Below, in pieces: positions 35,591 through 44,073 of a stretch of DNA of 64,000 nucleotides. This DNA is from Marinobacterium halophilum (GTDB taxonomy: Bacteria; Pseudomonadota; Gammaproteobacteria; Pseudomonadales; Balneatricaceae): positions 1 to 64,000 of the forward strand of contig NZ_PYGI01000023.1 in assembly GCF_003014615.1 (NCBI RefSeq), given 5' to 3'. The position numbers were made by a program, and so were the translations under genes. Under the pieces are notes generated by a model that saw only the letters and a program-made list of their open reading frames with translations, was not told the DNA's origin and did not search any database. Each line of letters opens with the position of its first letter. Position 1 is the first letter of the stretch.

Positions 35591-36142
35591 ATGAGCAAGA
35601 CCGCGCTGATTATCGTCGATATGCAGAACGACTACTTCCCGCAGGGCAAATGGACATTAACCGGTATCGAAACGGCTGCCGCTAATACGGCCAAAGTGCT
35701 TGCCACCTTTCGTGAGCGCCAGCAGCCGGTCATTCATGTACGTCATGAGTTTCCGTCCAACGACGCACCGTTCTTTGTACCAGGCAGCGAAGGTGCCAAC
35801 ATTCATGCTGACCTGCGCCCTGCGGATGGCGAGTTCCAGATTCTCAAGAACGAAGTGAACAGTTTCAAGGGGACTGAATTGCAGGCCTTGCTGCAACGTG
35901 AACAGATCACCGAGCTGGTGATTGTCGGTGCCATGAGCCATATCTGTATCGATGCGATCACCCGCGCAGCCGGGGATTTGGGCTACGCCAACACCGTACT
36001 CCACGACGCCTGCGCCACGCTGGATGCAGAGTTCAACGGCGTACAGGTACCCGCTGCACAGGTACATGCCGCCTTCATGGCTGCATTGGCTTTTGCCTAT
36101 GCAGACGTCATCAGCACCGATACATTCCTGTCACGCGGGTAA
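35591..36142 (+). CDS. Isochorismatase-fold cysteine hydrolase
   Basis: 183 residues. The catalytic triad of the family can be placed: Asp10 in IIVDMQNDYF, Lys86 in QILKNEVNSF and Cys119 in VGAMSHICID. The family cleaves amide or vinyl-ether bonds (nicotinamidases, ureidoacrylate and isochorismate hydrolases). AGGAGAC precedes the ATG. It is divergent from the GlxA-type regulator, a common arrangement for inducible amidohydrolase genes. Substrate unknown. Confidence 0.9.
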   Translation: MSKTALIIVDMQNDYFPQGKWTLTGIETAAANTAKVLATFRERQQPVIHVRHEFPSNDAPFFVPGSEGANIHADLRPADGEFQILKNEVNSFKGTELQALLQREQITELVIVGAMSHICIDAITRAAGDLGYANTVLHDACATLDAEFNGVQVPAAQVHAAFMAALAFAYADVISTDTFLSRG

Positions 36143-36191
36143 TGTACACGCCGGTGAGGCGGACAGGGTCCCGCACACCGGCCACGCTTGG

Positions 36192-37334
36192 TCACTTGCG
36201 CTGCAGCAGTTTTTTGAACGGATAGAGAATCTGCGCCACATAGCCGCGCGGCAAACGCACGGTCGTGCCATATTCAGCGGGCCAATAATTCAGCGGCATA
36301 TGGTAGGTACCAAACAAGCGATCAAAAATCACCGTATGTGCACCATAGTTGGTATCGATGGCAGGGGCTTCCGAACTGTGGTGCCAGTGATGAAACTGCG
36401 GCGTCACCAGCACAAATTTGATCGGTCCGAACGGAATACGCAGGTTGCAGTGAATCAAAATCGCCTGTAATGCAGCGAAGGTAACGTAGATATTCAGTGC
36501 TGTCTCGTCAGCCCCCAGCAAATAGAGAGGAATCATCACCAGTGCCCGCTCCGAGAACACTTGAATGAAATGCCCCCGCGAACCGGCCAGCCAATCCAAA
36601 TCCTCGACCGAGTGATGTACCGCATGAATCGGCCAGAGTGAACGTACTTCGTGAAACAGTCGATGCTCGCAGTACAGCACGAAATCGGCACACAGGATAA
36701 TCAGAGCCACTTGCAGCCATACCGGTGCCGACCTTACCGTTTCCTGCACAGCCGGGCTGATGGCCCAATCGAAGTGACTGGCGTGATAGTTGGCGTAAAT
36801 CAGAATCGCCGAAATCATTAGATGATTGAAACAGAAGTAGACCAGGTCTACACCCCATTCCGACCGCAGGATCACCTGTCCCGGGTATTTGGGGAATAGC
36901 TTCTCCAGCGTCATGAACACCAGCGTGGACCCCAGAAATGCCAGGATCAACCAATCAGCCCCCAGCGACAGCCGCTGCGGTTCAACATTGCCAATGGGAA
37001 TGGAATAACCGCCAAGCGCAAACCCCAGCAGGGTCAAACCGATGCCCGCTGCACCCAAGCGCTTGTAACGGTTGAAATAGAAAGTTAGTACGCCGAACAG
37101 CAGTGAAAAATACATGCCATATTTCAACACCTGCTGCAGCAGCTCGGCATCATAGGCCTGACGCAATTCAAGCGTGGTCAGGTAGGCAGGATAAAGGTAG
37201 GCATACACAGCCAGCAAGCTCAGCGCACCTAGAAACAGTGAGCAATAGCCACTGATTTTACCTTCACCCAAACGGAACGCTCGCTGCAGATCCGGTTCAA
37301 CATGACGTTCACGATAGACATAATCATCTTTCAT
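36192..37334 (-). CDS. Fatty acid hydroxylase/sterol desaturase-family membrane protein
   Basis: 380 residues with about six to seven membrane segments. The di-iron histidine boxes of the family are present: HRLFHEV, HAVHHS and HHWHHS. Such enzymes hydroxylate or desaturate lipid chains in the membrane using O2. The first ~200 residues are extra hydrophobic sequence compared with the short family core. It stands alone, convergent with the cysteine hydrolase gene. Confidence 0.88.
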   Translation of the reverse strand: MKDDYVYRERHVEPDLQRAFRLGEGKISGYCSLFLGALSLLAVYAYLYPAYLTTLELRQAYDAELLQQVLKYGMYFSLLFGVLTFYFNRYKRLGAAGIGLTLLGFALGGYSIPIGNVEPQRLSLGADWLILAFLGSTLVFMTLEKLFPKYPGQVILRSEWGVDLVYFCFNHLMISAILIYANYHASHFDWAISPAVQETVRSAPVWLQVALIILCADFVLYCEHRLFHEVRSLWPIHAVHHSVEDLDWLAGSRGHFIQVFSERALVMIPLYLLGADETALNIYVTFAALQAILIHCNLRIPFGPIKFVLVTPQFHHWHHSSEAPAIDTNYGAHTVIFDRLFGTYHMPLNYWPAEYGTTVRLPRGYVAQILYPFKKLLQRK

Positions 37335-37413
37335 ACAAAGCTGGCCTTATCATTCCATGATTCAACAAAGGCCCTATGATAAGTGCTCTGCTCAGAAAAA
37401 CGAAAGCCCTGTT

Positions 37414-38676
37414 TCAATCCTTGCCGATCGGCGCAATACCGGCACATTCCAAATGATCCGCCAGTTCAACACGGTTGCGTCCCTTTCGCTTGGCCTTGTA
37501 ACAGGCCGCATCAGCCTCGACGATAACCTGTTCGACCCCCATGCTGTTAGCAGTCAACTCTGTCAATCCGATACTGCTACCAATGCGGAATATCTGCTGG
37601 TCATATTCAAAACAGTATTGGAATACCGACCAACACACATCGTGAGCAATGCGGGCACCCGCCTTCACGTCACATCTCGGCAGCAGAATGGCAAATTCAT
37701 CCCCCCCCATACGCGCAAACACATCTTGTTCACGAATGCGTCGGCGCATGACACTGGTGATCTCACATAGCAATTGATCACCTGCCAAGTGTCCACAACT
37801 GTCATTAACTGCCTTGAAATGGTCAAGATCGATGAACAGCAAGGCATAGCGTTTACTCGGGTCCGCCTGCACCTGATCCAGCGCAATCGATACCTGCCGC
37901 TCCAGCTCTCGGCGGTTCAGCAGTCCGGTCAACACATCATGCGTGGCATCAAATTCCGCCCGCAACTTTTCCAGTTGTAACAGCCTTGCATGCGCGCGCT
38001 GCTGTTCCAGTTCGGCCGCCACATCAATATGGTGGCGCTCCATCACGGCACGCATATCTGCAAACGCACCGGCCAACTCACCGATCTCGTCGCTGTTGCG
38101 CAGCGGTAAGGCGGCATGAAAGTCGCCCTTGATCAATTTGCGGGCAGCCAACACCATCTGCGCCAAGGGACGCCGAATCAACCATTCGACTTCGCACCAA
38201 ACTACAACCAGCAACACCAGCAGCAGCAGCCCCAACGCCAGTAATAATGATGCTTCGAGCTCCTGCGCGATGCCAATACTGCTACTCATATCCACACTGA
38301 CCACCAGATTGGCAATCGGCGGTTTCAGGAATCCAACCGGCGCTTCCAGAATCAGGATAGGAATATCATCAGTAAAGTCGACATGCTCAGCCAGGGGGTA
38401 AAGACGCGCCCCCCCGGGGCTGTATAGCTCAACTTGGCGCCAGCTCGGGTTGTCATACCGAATCGCATTGAGCAGCTCATAGACTTTGGCCAGGTCACTT
38501 TCCAGCAGGGACGGCGTGATCGCTTCGGCTGTCAGCTGTAAATGCGCCCGATGGCCACTCTCGGCAATTCCCAGCGCCCGTTCACCCACTGGCGGTATCA
38601 CCAAATAATGGATATAGGCCATAAAACTGCAGGCAAGCACAACCAGCAGCAAGGTAAATTTGGTACGTAATCCCAT
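37414..38676 (-). CDS. HAMP-GGDEF diguanylate cyclase
   Basis: 420 residues. Helix near 8-28, a short periplasmic domain, a second helix (LLLALGLLLLVLLVVVW), a HAMP domain (RRPLAQMVLAARKLIKGDFH, core LIKGDFHAALPLRNSDEIGEL), a coiled linker and GGDEF with RMGGDEFAILLP. It should make c-di-GMP. ATG 38676 has AGGA at a usable distance; a TTG two codons upstream is the alternative. It follows a PhnD-like binding protein gene by 23 bp: the second binding-protein/cyclase pair in this window. Confidence 0.9.
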   Translation of the reverse strand: MGLRTKFTLLLVVLACSFMAYIHYLVIPPVGERALGIAESGHRAHLQLTAEAITPSLLESDLAKVYELLNAIRYDNPSWRQVELYSPGGARLYPLAEHVDFTDDIPILILEAPVGFLKPPIANLVVSVDMSSSIGIAQELEASLLLALGLLLLVLLVVVWCEVEWLIRRPLAQMVLAARKLIKGDFHAALPLRNSDEIGELAGAFADMRAVMERHHIDVAAELEQQRAHARLLQLEKLRAEFDATHDVLTGLLNRRELERQVSIALDQVQADPSKRYALLFIDLDHFKAVNDSCGHLAGDQLLCEITSVMRRRIREQDVFARMGGDEFAILLPRCDVKAGARIAHDVCWSVFQYCFEYDQQIFRIGSSIGLTELTANSMGVEQVIVEADAACYKAKRKGRNRVELADHLECAGIAPIGKD

Positions 38677-38699
38677 GTACAACGTCCTACAACTGCGTA

Positions 38700-39524
38700 T
38701 TACTCAAGGATATAAAAATCATCCAGACCCCATGCATGCATGGCGTCATAATCCTGCAGCTCTGCCTTTACAGGCTGGGGCATTGGAATACGTGACATTA
38801 ACTGCTTCCCCCCTGCCGTCGCTGCCAGCTTCAGCCAAGCACGCTGAAATGCTTCACGGTCGGCTTCAGGCACACGCGGATGCGCCGATAGCGGGTGCGG
38901 GTTCATGCCTCTGGTCTCGTAAATAACACGCAAACGCTCACGCAACTCGGGCGGTTGTTGCTTCAGGGTACCCAACACGCCACCACCGGCTGCGGTTTGA
39001 CCTAACGCCACATTCAAATACACGGAACTGTGCGTCTGCACATAACGAGGGAAAAACTCCAACTGCAGCAGCGTATTCAAGTCCGCCCGCATCAGCAGTG
39101 AAGCCCCCAGCGCATTGGGTGAAGGAAAGGCGATAATCTTTTTATCCAGATCACTCACCTGCTGATACGGGCTGTCTTTCTTGACCACCAGAATACCCTT
39201 CAACTGTCGGGTATCACGCACCAGCGGAATATACCCCTGGGATTCATTGGCCTTAAGCAGGTGGTACGGATTCATGTAGGCAAAATCATATTCGCCAGCC
39301 AGAAATTTTTTCTCAAACACTGGAATCTTTGGACTGCCGATCAGCTCCAGGTTGAAATCCAGCTCCTGCTCCAGGGCCGTGATGATCGGCTGCCAGATAT
39401 CAAACAGTTTGCGCTGCTCATATTGCGGCACTACGCCGATAGTGTAGCTCTTGCGCTCATTGGCATTCGCGGTAGCAACAGGCAGGAGAAATAACATGCA
39501 AAAGAGAGTCAGAATATACTTCAT
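38700..39524 (-). CDS. PhnD-like periplasmic solute-binding protein
   Basis: 274 residues with a signal peptide ending ATANA. GVVPQYEQRKLFDIWQPII, AGEYDFAYMNPYHLLKA and AFPSPNALGASLLMR match the phosphate/phosphonate (PhnD) type 2 binding-protein fold. There is no ABC permease or ATPase gene near it; the next gene on the strand is a diguanylate cyclase, so this protein may serve as a ligand sensor. Ligand unknown. Confidence 0.85.
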   Translation of the reverse strand: MKYILTLFCMLFLLPVATANANERKSYTIGVVPQYEQRKLFDIWQPIITALEQELDFNLELIGSPKIPVFEKKFLAGEYDFAYMNPYHLLKANESQGYIPLVRDTRQLKGILVVKKDSPYQQVSDLDKKIIAFPSPNALGASLLMRADLNTLLQLEFFPRYVQTHSSVYLNVALGQTAAGGGVLGTLKQQPPELRERLRVIYETRGMNPHPLSAHPRVPEADREAFQRAWLKLAATAGGKQLMSRIPMPQPVKAELQDYDAMHAWGLDDFYILE

Positions 39525-39656
39525 GTACTGCTTCTCGAAGATGGGGGCTATTCACAGGCTGTAACGAGACCAATACCTTGCGTACCGATCATCACCTGAA
39601 TAATTACTGAACATTCATTTTGACAAAAAAATACCACTGGTGACAGCAGAAACCGA

Positions 39657-39703
39657 AGAATACGCTGCTTCCTTTGACCTGTATGAAAAAAGCAGCAGTA
39701 TTC
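39657..39703 (-). terminator. Hairpin downstream of sfsA
   Basis: GAATAC plus GCTGCTT (39658-39670) pairs with AAGCAGC and GTATTC (39690-39703), with one bulged base and a 19-base loop. No T-run follows the stem on the minus strand, so terminator function is uncertain. Nothing else stands out in the 201-bp gap. Confidence 0.35.
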
Positions 39704-39725
39704 TGTTATCTCAGGTGTATCAGTC

Positions 39726-40451
39726 CTAACTCGACAGCAACACCGGCACCTCAGATTGCAGCTCGAATCGGTGCGGCGACACATCCACTTTCCAAGCCAG
39801 TACCTGTACTCCGCTGGCAATAGCCTCACGCAGCAACTGACCATAACGCGCATCAATTTCATCAGCCGGTCGGGCCGCTGTTGCGCCCGTGTGCTGTACA
39901 CAAAAGAACAGCACCGCCCGTTTGCCGGATGCCACCACCTGCATCAAGGTAGTCAGATGTTTTTGCCCCCGCACGGTTACCGAATCCGGAAAGGCGATCA
40001 CACCATCATCCACATCTTCCGGGCCTGGACCCAGCGTGACATTTTTCACTTCAATATACGTATGGGGGTCGTTACGCGGCCCCAGCGCAAGATCGAAACG
40101 GCTATCGCCGTACGTGACCTCTCGCTCCACACCACTGGCAGGCGATAACTCAGGAATCCACCCGCCCCGCACCGCTTCCTCCACCAGAGCATTGGTGCGA
40201 CTGGTGTTCACACCCGCCCAATGACCATGCGCCACCTGCAAGGCTTCCAGGGTGTACCGATACTTGCGCTTTGGGTTAGCGCTATCCGAAACCAGTGCCG
40301 GCTGCTCGCCATCCAGCACACAGTTCTTCATCGAGCCAGTGTTGGGGCAATGCACGGTCATCTCGCTGCCATCAGCGCGCCGAACATCGGCCAGAAAACG
40401 CTTGTAACGGCGTAACAGGGTAACGGTTTCAAGGGGGGGATCGAAGTTCAC
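39726..40451 (-). CDS. sfsA: SfsA family protein (sugar fermentation stimulation)
   Basis: 241 residues. RRYKRFLADVRRADG, VHCPNTGSMKNC, TNALVEEAV, FDLALGP and EVKNVTLGP are diagnostic SfsA blocks; the latter resemble a PD-(D/E)XK nuclease-like core. SfsA was named for stimulation of maltose metabolism genes in E. coli and binds DNA; its true role is unclear. The start is GTG 40451, because AGGAGTTGAT lies directly before it; the longer frame is not conserved. Length matches the family. Confidence 0.92.
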   Translation of the reverse strand: MNFDPPLETVTLLRRYKRFLADVRRADGSEMTVHCPNTGSMKNCVLDGEQPALVSDSANPKRKYRYTLEALQVAHGHWAGVNTSRTNALVEEAVRGGWIPELSPASGVEREVTYGDSRFDLALGPRNDPHTYIEVKNVTLGPGPEDVDDGVIAFPDSVTVRGQKHLTTLMQVVASGKRAVLFFCVQHTGATAARPADEIDARYGQLLREAIASGVQVLAWKVDVSPHRFELQSEVPVLLSS

Positions 40452-40503
40452 ATCAACTCCTGAACAGAACAGCGGACAGACCAGATTAAACAGCCCGCCG
40501 ACA

Positions 40504-40962
40504 CTACAGAATGCAGGTGTCGGCTCGGGTGCCATCGGTATACAACGCCACCAACGAATAGTGCATGAAAGGGCCGTTGGTAGACAAATAGTCTTTTATC
40601 CAAAACTTGACCGTGTCCGAATACTGCTGCAAAGAAGACGATTGATCTGCCTTGGCCTCATTCAGCGCAGCAAAGCGGCAGGTCACGACATCATGGGCAT
40701 CATTCTGTTTTTGATCATCGGTGACGACCACATTCACCACCGAAGTGGTTGGATCCCATGCCACGATGAAATAGAGCGATTCGTTTTTGACGTTGGCATT
40801 CAGATACGAGATCGCCATTGCCAAGCACTCCTCGAAGGCATCTTTGACCAACGTATCATTGGTTGCAGCCGACTCTGCGTAATGGAAACGGCATTCCGTT
40901 GCATCCCCTGCTATCGCAGCAAACGGGTTCACACCCACACTTTCATTCCAGATCAGGCTCAT
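40504..40962 (-). CDS. Unrecognised 152-residue protein
   Basis: An acidic, soluble-looking protein without signal peptide or membrane helix. It has several Cys (ECRFHYAES, FEECLAMA, VVTCRF, and C-terminal TCIL) and a pattern of beta strands such as LYFIVAWDPTTSVVNVVVTDD. I recognise no family. GAGGAC precedes two adjacent ATGs; the second (40962) has better spacing. It lies 53 bp upstream of sfsA on the same strand. The 218-bp gap upstream holds GC-rich sequence and then the operator of the DsrE gene. Confidence 0.7.
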   Translation of the reverse strand: MSLIWNESVGVNPFAAIAGDATECRFHYAESAATNDTLVKDAFEECLAMAISYLNANVKNESLYFIVAWDPTTSVVNVVVTDDQKQNDAHDVVTCRFAALNEAKADQSSSLQQYSDTVKFWIKDYLSTNGPFMHYSLVALYTDGTRADTCIL

Positions 40963-41134
40963 CATGTCCTCGGGTACTGTTGACGTTGCACGCCGTCATG
41001 CCCTGCGGTTCATACAGCAGGCAGCGGCCGGGCTGAATTGTATAACGAATCCCTTCGCATTTCCGAGCCCATGAACGCCTGTCGCCCTCCCCCACAGGGC
41101 ACCCGATATCGCCAGACCGACTTCACACACAATT

Positions 41135-41174
41135 AATATTAGTTTATTCTAATTGAATATAAGCTTATTCTATG
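41135..41174 (+). promoter_or_regulatory. Tandem operator upstream of the DsrE-rhodanese genes
   Basis: Two similar 19-mers start at 41135 and 41156, 21 bp apart: AATATTAGTTTATTCTAAT and AATATAAGCTTATTCTATG, identical at 14 of 19 positions. The first contains ATTAG-N6-CTAAT and the second the palindrome ATAAGCTTAT. It ends 10 bases before ATG 41185, so a bound repressor would block transcription. ArsR-type sulfur-responsive repressors use AT-rich repeats of this style, but no such regulator gene is in the window. Confidence 0.6.
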
Positions 41175-41184
41175 GGGGTTCTAC

Positions 41185-41613
41185 ATGAAAGACCGTTTCT
41201 TCGCATCCATTGCACTCTACTCCGCTCTCATTGCCACCGGCGTTCAGGCAGATGCTATCGATAAAGCCCTCGTGATCGTCAACAGCGGCTCTGTGCAAAC
41301 GCAAGGCATGGCGATGGTGTTGGCCAACACCATGCAGGCCAAAGGGACTCAAGTGGATGTATTGCTGTGCGACCAAGCTGGTGATCTTGCCCTCAAGAAC
41401 ACAACCAGCACACCGCTCAAACCCAAAAATGTCACACCAGAACAGCTAATGTCCAAATTGCAAAAAGGGGGTGCAACAATCAACGTATGTGCCCTCTATC
41501 TTCCCAACAGCGAACACGCTGCATCCGACTTGCGTGACGGTGTTGGCGTCGCCAAACCACCCGCCATTGCTGATCAGATGATCGATGATCACCTGCGTGT
41601 ATTCAATTTCTGA
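41185..41613 (+). CDS. Periplasmic DsrE-like protein
   Basis: 142 residues with a signal peptide (MKDRFFASIALYSALIATGVQA). The mature part has the DsrE/DsrF-like alternating beta-alpha fold (KALVIVNSGSVQTQGMAMVLANTM, core MAMVLANTM) and two Cys, LLCDQAG and NVCALYLPNS, the second at a position often used for sulfur transfer. Exported DsrE proteins are linked to sulfide or persulfide handling. GGGGTTC precedes the ATG. It is followed after 22 bp by a periplasmic rhodanese gene, so both may act on periplasmic sulfane sulfur. Confidence 0.82.
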   Translation: MKDRFFASIALYSALIATGVQADAIDKALVIVNSGSVQTQGMAMVLANTMQAKGTQVDVLLCDQAGDLALKNTTSTPLKPKNVTPEQLMSKLQKGGATINVCALYLPNSEHAASDLRDGVGVAKPPAIADQMIDDHLRVFNF

Positions 41614-41635
41614 TCAGAACACCAGGAGAGATCCC

Positions 41636-42190
41636 ATGAAAAAACTGCTTTCATCAATCGTCGTGTCAGCTGCGCTGATGGCCACCGTTATGCCTGCTCA
41701 GGCCAGCGAAGTCGGCATCACCCCCCAAGCCACTTATGATCTGGTACAACAGGACGAACAGGTGCTGTTTATCGATGTGCGCGACCCAGTCGAGATCATG
41801 TTCATCGGCTTTACCGACAGTGTTGATCTGAACATTCCTTATCTGATGGTCGACCGCACCCAATGGGACAGCGACAAGAATCGTTTCCGCCTGTACCAGA
41901 ATCCGAAGTTCATCCAGCAAGTTGAACAGGCACTGGAAGCACGCGGTCTTGATCACAACGCCACCATTATTACCCTGTGCCGTTCTGGCAGCGAGCGTGG
42001 CTTACCCAGCGCCAATTACCTGATTGAGAACGGCTTCAAAAACGCACGCTATGTCATCAACGGCTTTCAGGGCAGTAGCGTGAAGGAAGGAGATAAGAAA
42101 GGGTTCCGTATTCAGAACGGTTGGCAGAACTCCAGCCTGCCCTGGCAAGCCAAACCGAATCCGGACAAGATCCATCGCGTGGATCGCTAA
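41636..42190 (+). CDS. Periplasmic rhodanese-like protein
   Basis: 184 residues: a signal peptide (MKKLLSSIVVSAALMATV to PAQA) and one rhodanese domain with the entry block LFIDVRDPVEI and the active-site loop CRSGSERG, whose Cys accepts sulfane sulfur. Upstream of ATG 41636 is AGGAGAG; the longer frame from 41585 overlaps the DsrE gene and is not needed. Likely cotranscribed with the DsrE gene. The insertion IPYLMVDRTQWDSDKNRF before the active site makes it longer than minimal rhodaneses. Confidence 0.88.
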   Translation: MKKLLSSIVVSAALMATVMPAQASEVGITPQATYDLVQQDEQVLFIDVRDPVEIMFIGFTDSVDLNIPYLMVDRTQWDSDKNRFRLYQNPKFIQQVEQALEARGLDHNATIITLCRSGSERGLPSANYLIENGFKNARYVINGFQGSSVKEGDKKGFRIQNGWQNSSLPWQAKPNPDKIHRVDR

Positions 42191-42198
42191 GGTCCTGA

Positions 42199-42235
42199 AT
42201 ACAGCGCCCCTCCTGCAATGGCAGGGGCGCTGTAT
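42199..42235. terminator. Strong hairpin after the rhodanese gene
   Basis: ATACAGCGCCCCT (42199-42211) pairs perfectly with AGGGGCGCTGTAT (42223-42235), with an 11-base loop that could also form CCTGC/GCAGG. It separates the rhodanese gene from the converging 7TM gene, whose stop is three bases on. There is no T-run. Confidence 0.55.
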
Positions 42236-42237
42236 GG

Positions 42238-43194
42238 CTATGACACATGTGTCAGCATTTCCCTACGCGCACGTTGCTTACCCTGTTTGTGCGCATACAA
42301 TGTGCTCATGCTCAACAGGTTCAAATAGAGCGCGATCCGGTGATGATTTTTGTGGTCATTAAACAACAATCGGGTGAATTGGCTTGCACAGGCAATCGCA
42401 AACGGAAACAGCAACATTCCTGCATAGGTTGTATTCCAGCGCGTCCAGTCGAACAGGTCATCAAGTAACCCTGACGATGCCGCCCAGCCCAACGCATGTA
42501 AGCCAATATAACCGGCACAGGCCAGCGTGACCCAGTAGCGGGTACGCCAGAACAGTATCAGCGCGAGCAGAGTTAGCGTCATCATGACCGAAATTGCAGC
42601 AATGCTGCCGCTATTCACCACGAACTGATACTGCACGAAGTCATTCTGGTTCATCAGTTCTATTGCGAAGGGATCGGCATAATGGCGGGCGTTCACATAG
42701 ATCAGTATCTCGCCCCTATCGCCGGGTACCAACGGCAAACTGATCGCCTGATAATGGAGCAAACGCGGCGTCCGTTCGTCGTTCAGTTGTGAGAATTCCT
42801 CCAGCGCCACCGGCGGGCCGGCTTCGGGTTTCCAGTAGGCAACGCCTTGATCTATATAGTTGGCATTGAACAACAGATACCATTGCTCATTCGCCTGTCC
42901 CACATGGCTCAACTCAAGCCGGGCGATAACCGGGCCACGCTGTCCGACCAGAGACGCCTCGGCTGCTCTGGATCTCTCGAATGCGTCCAACAACGCCAAA
43001 TGGGAAGGATCATCCAGCGGCTCCACCAGTCGATGCCAAACGTTGCGGTCAGGAACGGTATAACGCGACACACCTTCTTCCAGCGTCACCGCCACGCTGG
43101 CCTGCACGGCTGATGCGATACCGAGCAACAGCAACAACATGCAGGCCTGCAAAAACAACGCTCCCAGTATGCTGCTGGCACGATTCACTTGCAT
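42238..43194 (-). CDS. Truncated 7TMR-DISM-type membrane protein
   Basis: 318 residues: a signal peptide (LLLLLGIASAVQA), an extracytoplasmic DISMED2-like beta domain (about 35-185), then only about three to four membrane helices (IAAISVMMTLTLLALILFW, TLACAGYIGLHALGWAASS, and MLLFPFAIACASQFTRLLF) ending soon after in a basic tail (HKQGKQRARREML). Typical 7TMR-DISM proteins have seven helices followed by a kinase or GGDEF domain; here both the last helices and the output domain are missing. No shifted-frame continuation was seen before the hairpin. The start is unclear because the Shine-Dalgarno sequence is poor. Confidence 0.72.
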   Translation of the reverse strand: MQVNRASSILGALFLQACMLLLLLGIASAVQASVAVTLEEGVSRYTVPDRNVWHRLVEPLDDPSHLALLDAFERSRAAEASLVGQRGPVIARLELSHVGQANEQWYLLFNANYIDQGVAYWKPEAGPPVALEEFSQLNDERTPRLLHYQAISLPLVPGDRGEILIYVNARHYADPFAIELMNQNDFVQYQFVVNSGSIAAISVMMTLTLLALILFWRTRYWVTLACAGYIGLHALGWAASSGLLDDLFDWTRWNTTYAGMLLFPFAIACASQFTRLLFNDHKNHHRIALYLNLLSMSTLYAHKQGKQRARREMLTHVS

Positions 43195-43371
43195 CACAAA
43201 AGGTTCCGAATGCGTAAAGCTGCGACTATACCCTGTTTCATTTTCGGCTGACTACCGAGCAGGCGATCATAGCGACGTAAAACGACAGAGACGGACAGGT
43301 GCAGTTCGGCCACAGCGGTTTTACAATGGCCGCAAATACACCGTCATGACATCAACCGGGCAGGCTATTGC

Positions 43372-44073
43372 GTGAAACTCAGCAAGCGATTACAGCAGAT
43401 CCTATCGATGGCCGAGGCAGGCTATACCCATATCTGGGACTGTTGCTGTGACCACGGCTATCTGGGCGCGGCACTACTGACCGAACAGCGCACAGCCTGT
43501 ATTCATTTTGTCGACGTGGTACCCGAACTGATAGATGCCCTGGACACACGCCTGCGGCAACACTACCCAACAAGCCTTTGGCAGACGCATTGCATGGATA
43601 TGGCACAACTGCCGCTGGAGGACCATTCGGGCAAGCACTTGGTCATTATTGCCGGTGTCGGGGGCGAATTAATGACTGATTGTGTCGACCAGATCCATCG
43701 ACGCCACCCCCACGCTGACATCGACTATCTGTTATGCCCTGTTTACCACCCGTTCAGGTTACGACAGCTGCTCATCCGACACGATTTCAAGCGGATTGAA
43801 GAGGCTCTGGTACAGGACAAGCAGCGTTTCTATGAGATCCTGTTGGTTACCGGCTCGGCACAGGCTGATCCCACCCTGCCGAGCGTCAGTACTGCCGGCG
43901 ACCACATCTGGCATGCCGACACACCTGCACAGACGCGTATTGCCGAACAGTATCTACGCCGTACTCTGAACCATTACCAGCGTGTACAACAAGGCCGACA
44001 GAAAGACGTCCAGCACATTATCGATGCCTACCGTGCCGTTGGCATCAAGGGTTCGGCAGCAGCCAATTCTTGA
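43372..44073 (+). CDS. TrmK-like tRNA (adenine-N1)-methyltransferase family protein
   Basis: 233 residues. An N-terminal SAM-binding motif in a variant form (IWDCCCDHGYLGAAL), then IIAGVGGELM and LLCPVYHPFRLRQLLIRHDF resemble the TrmK (DUF633) family, which methylates A22 of some tRNAs. The Cys-rich CCCDHG is typical of the gammaproteobacterial branch. The start is GTG 43372. The last 46 bp overlap the 3' end of the converging alpha/beta hydrolase gene. Confidence 0.82.
   Translation: MKLSKRLQQILSMAEAGYTHIWDCCCDHGYLGAALLTEQRTACIHFVDVVPELIDALDTRLRQHYPTSLWQTHCMDMAQLPLEDHSGKHLVIIAGVGGELMTDCVDQIHRRHPHADIDYLLCPVYHPFRLRQLLIRHDFKRIEEALVQDKQRFYEILLVTGSAQADPTLPSVSTAGDHIWHADTPAQTRIAEQYLRRTLNHYQRVQQGRQKDVQHIIDAYRAVGIKGSAAANS

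Noticed and set aside
36150-36182. GCCGGTG/CACCGGC hairpin between the cysteine hydrolase and fatty acid hydroxylase genes
   Set aside because: The loop is long (19 bases) and there is no T-run on either strand, so I do not call it a terminator.
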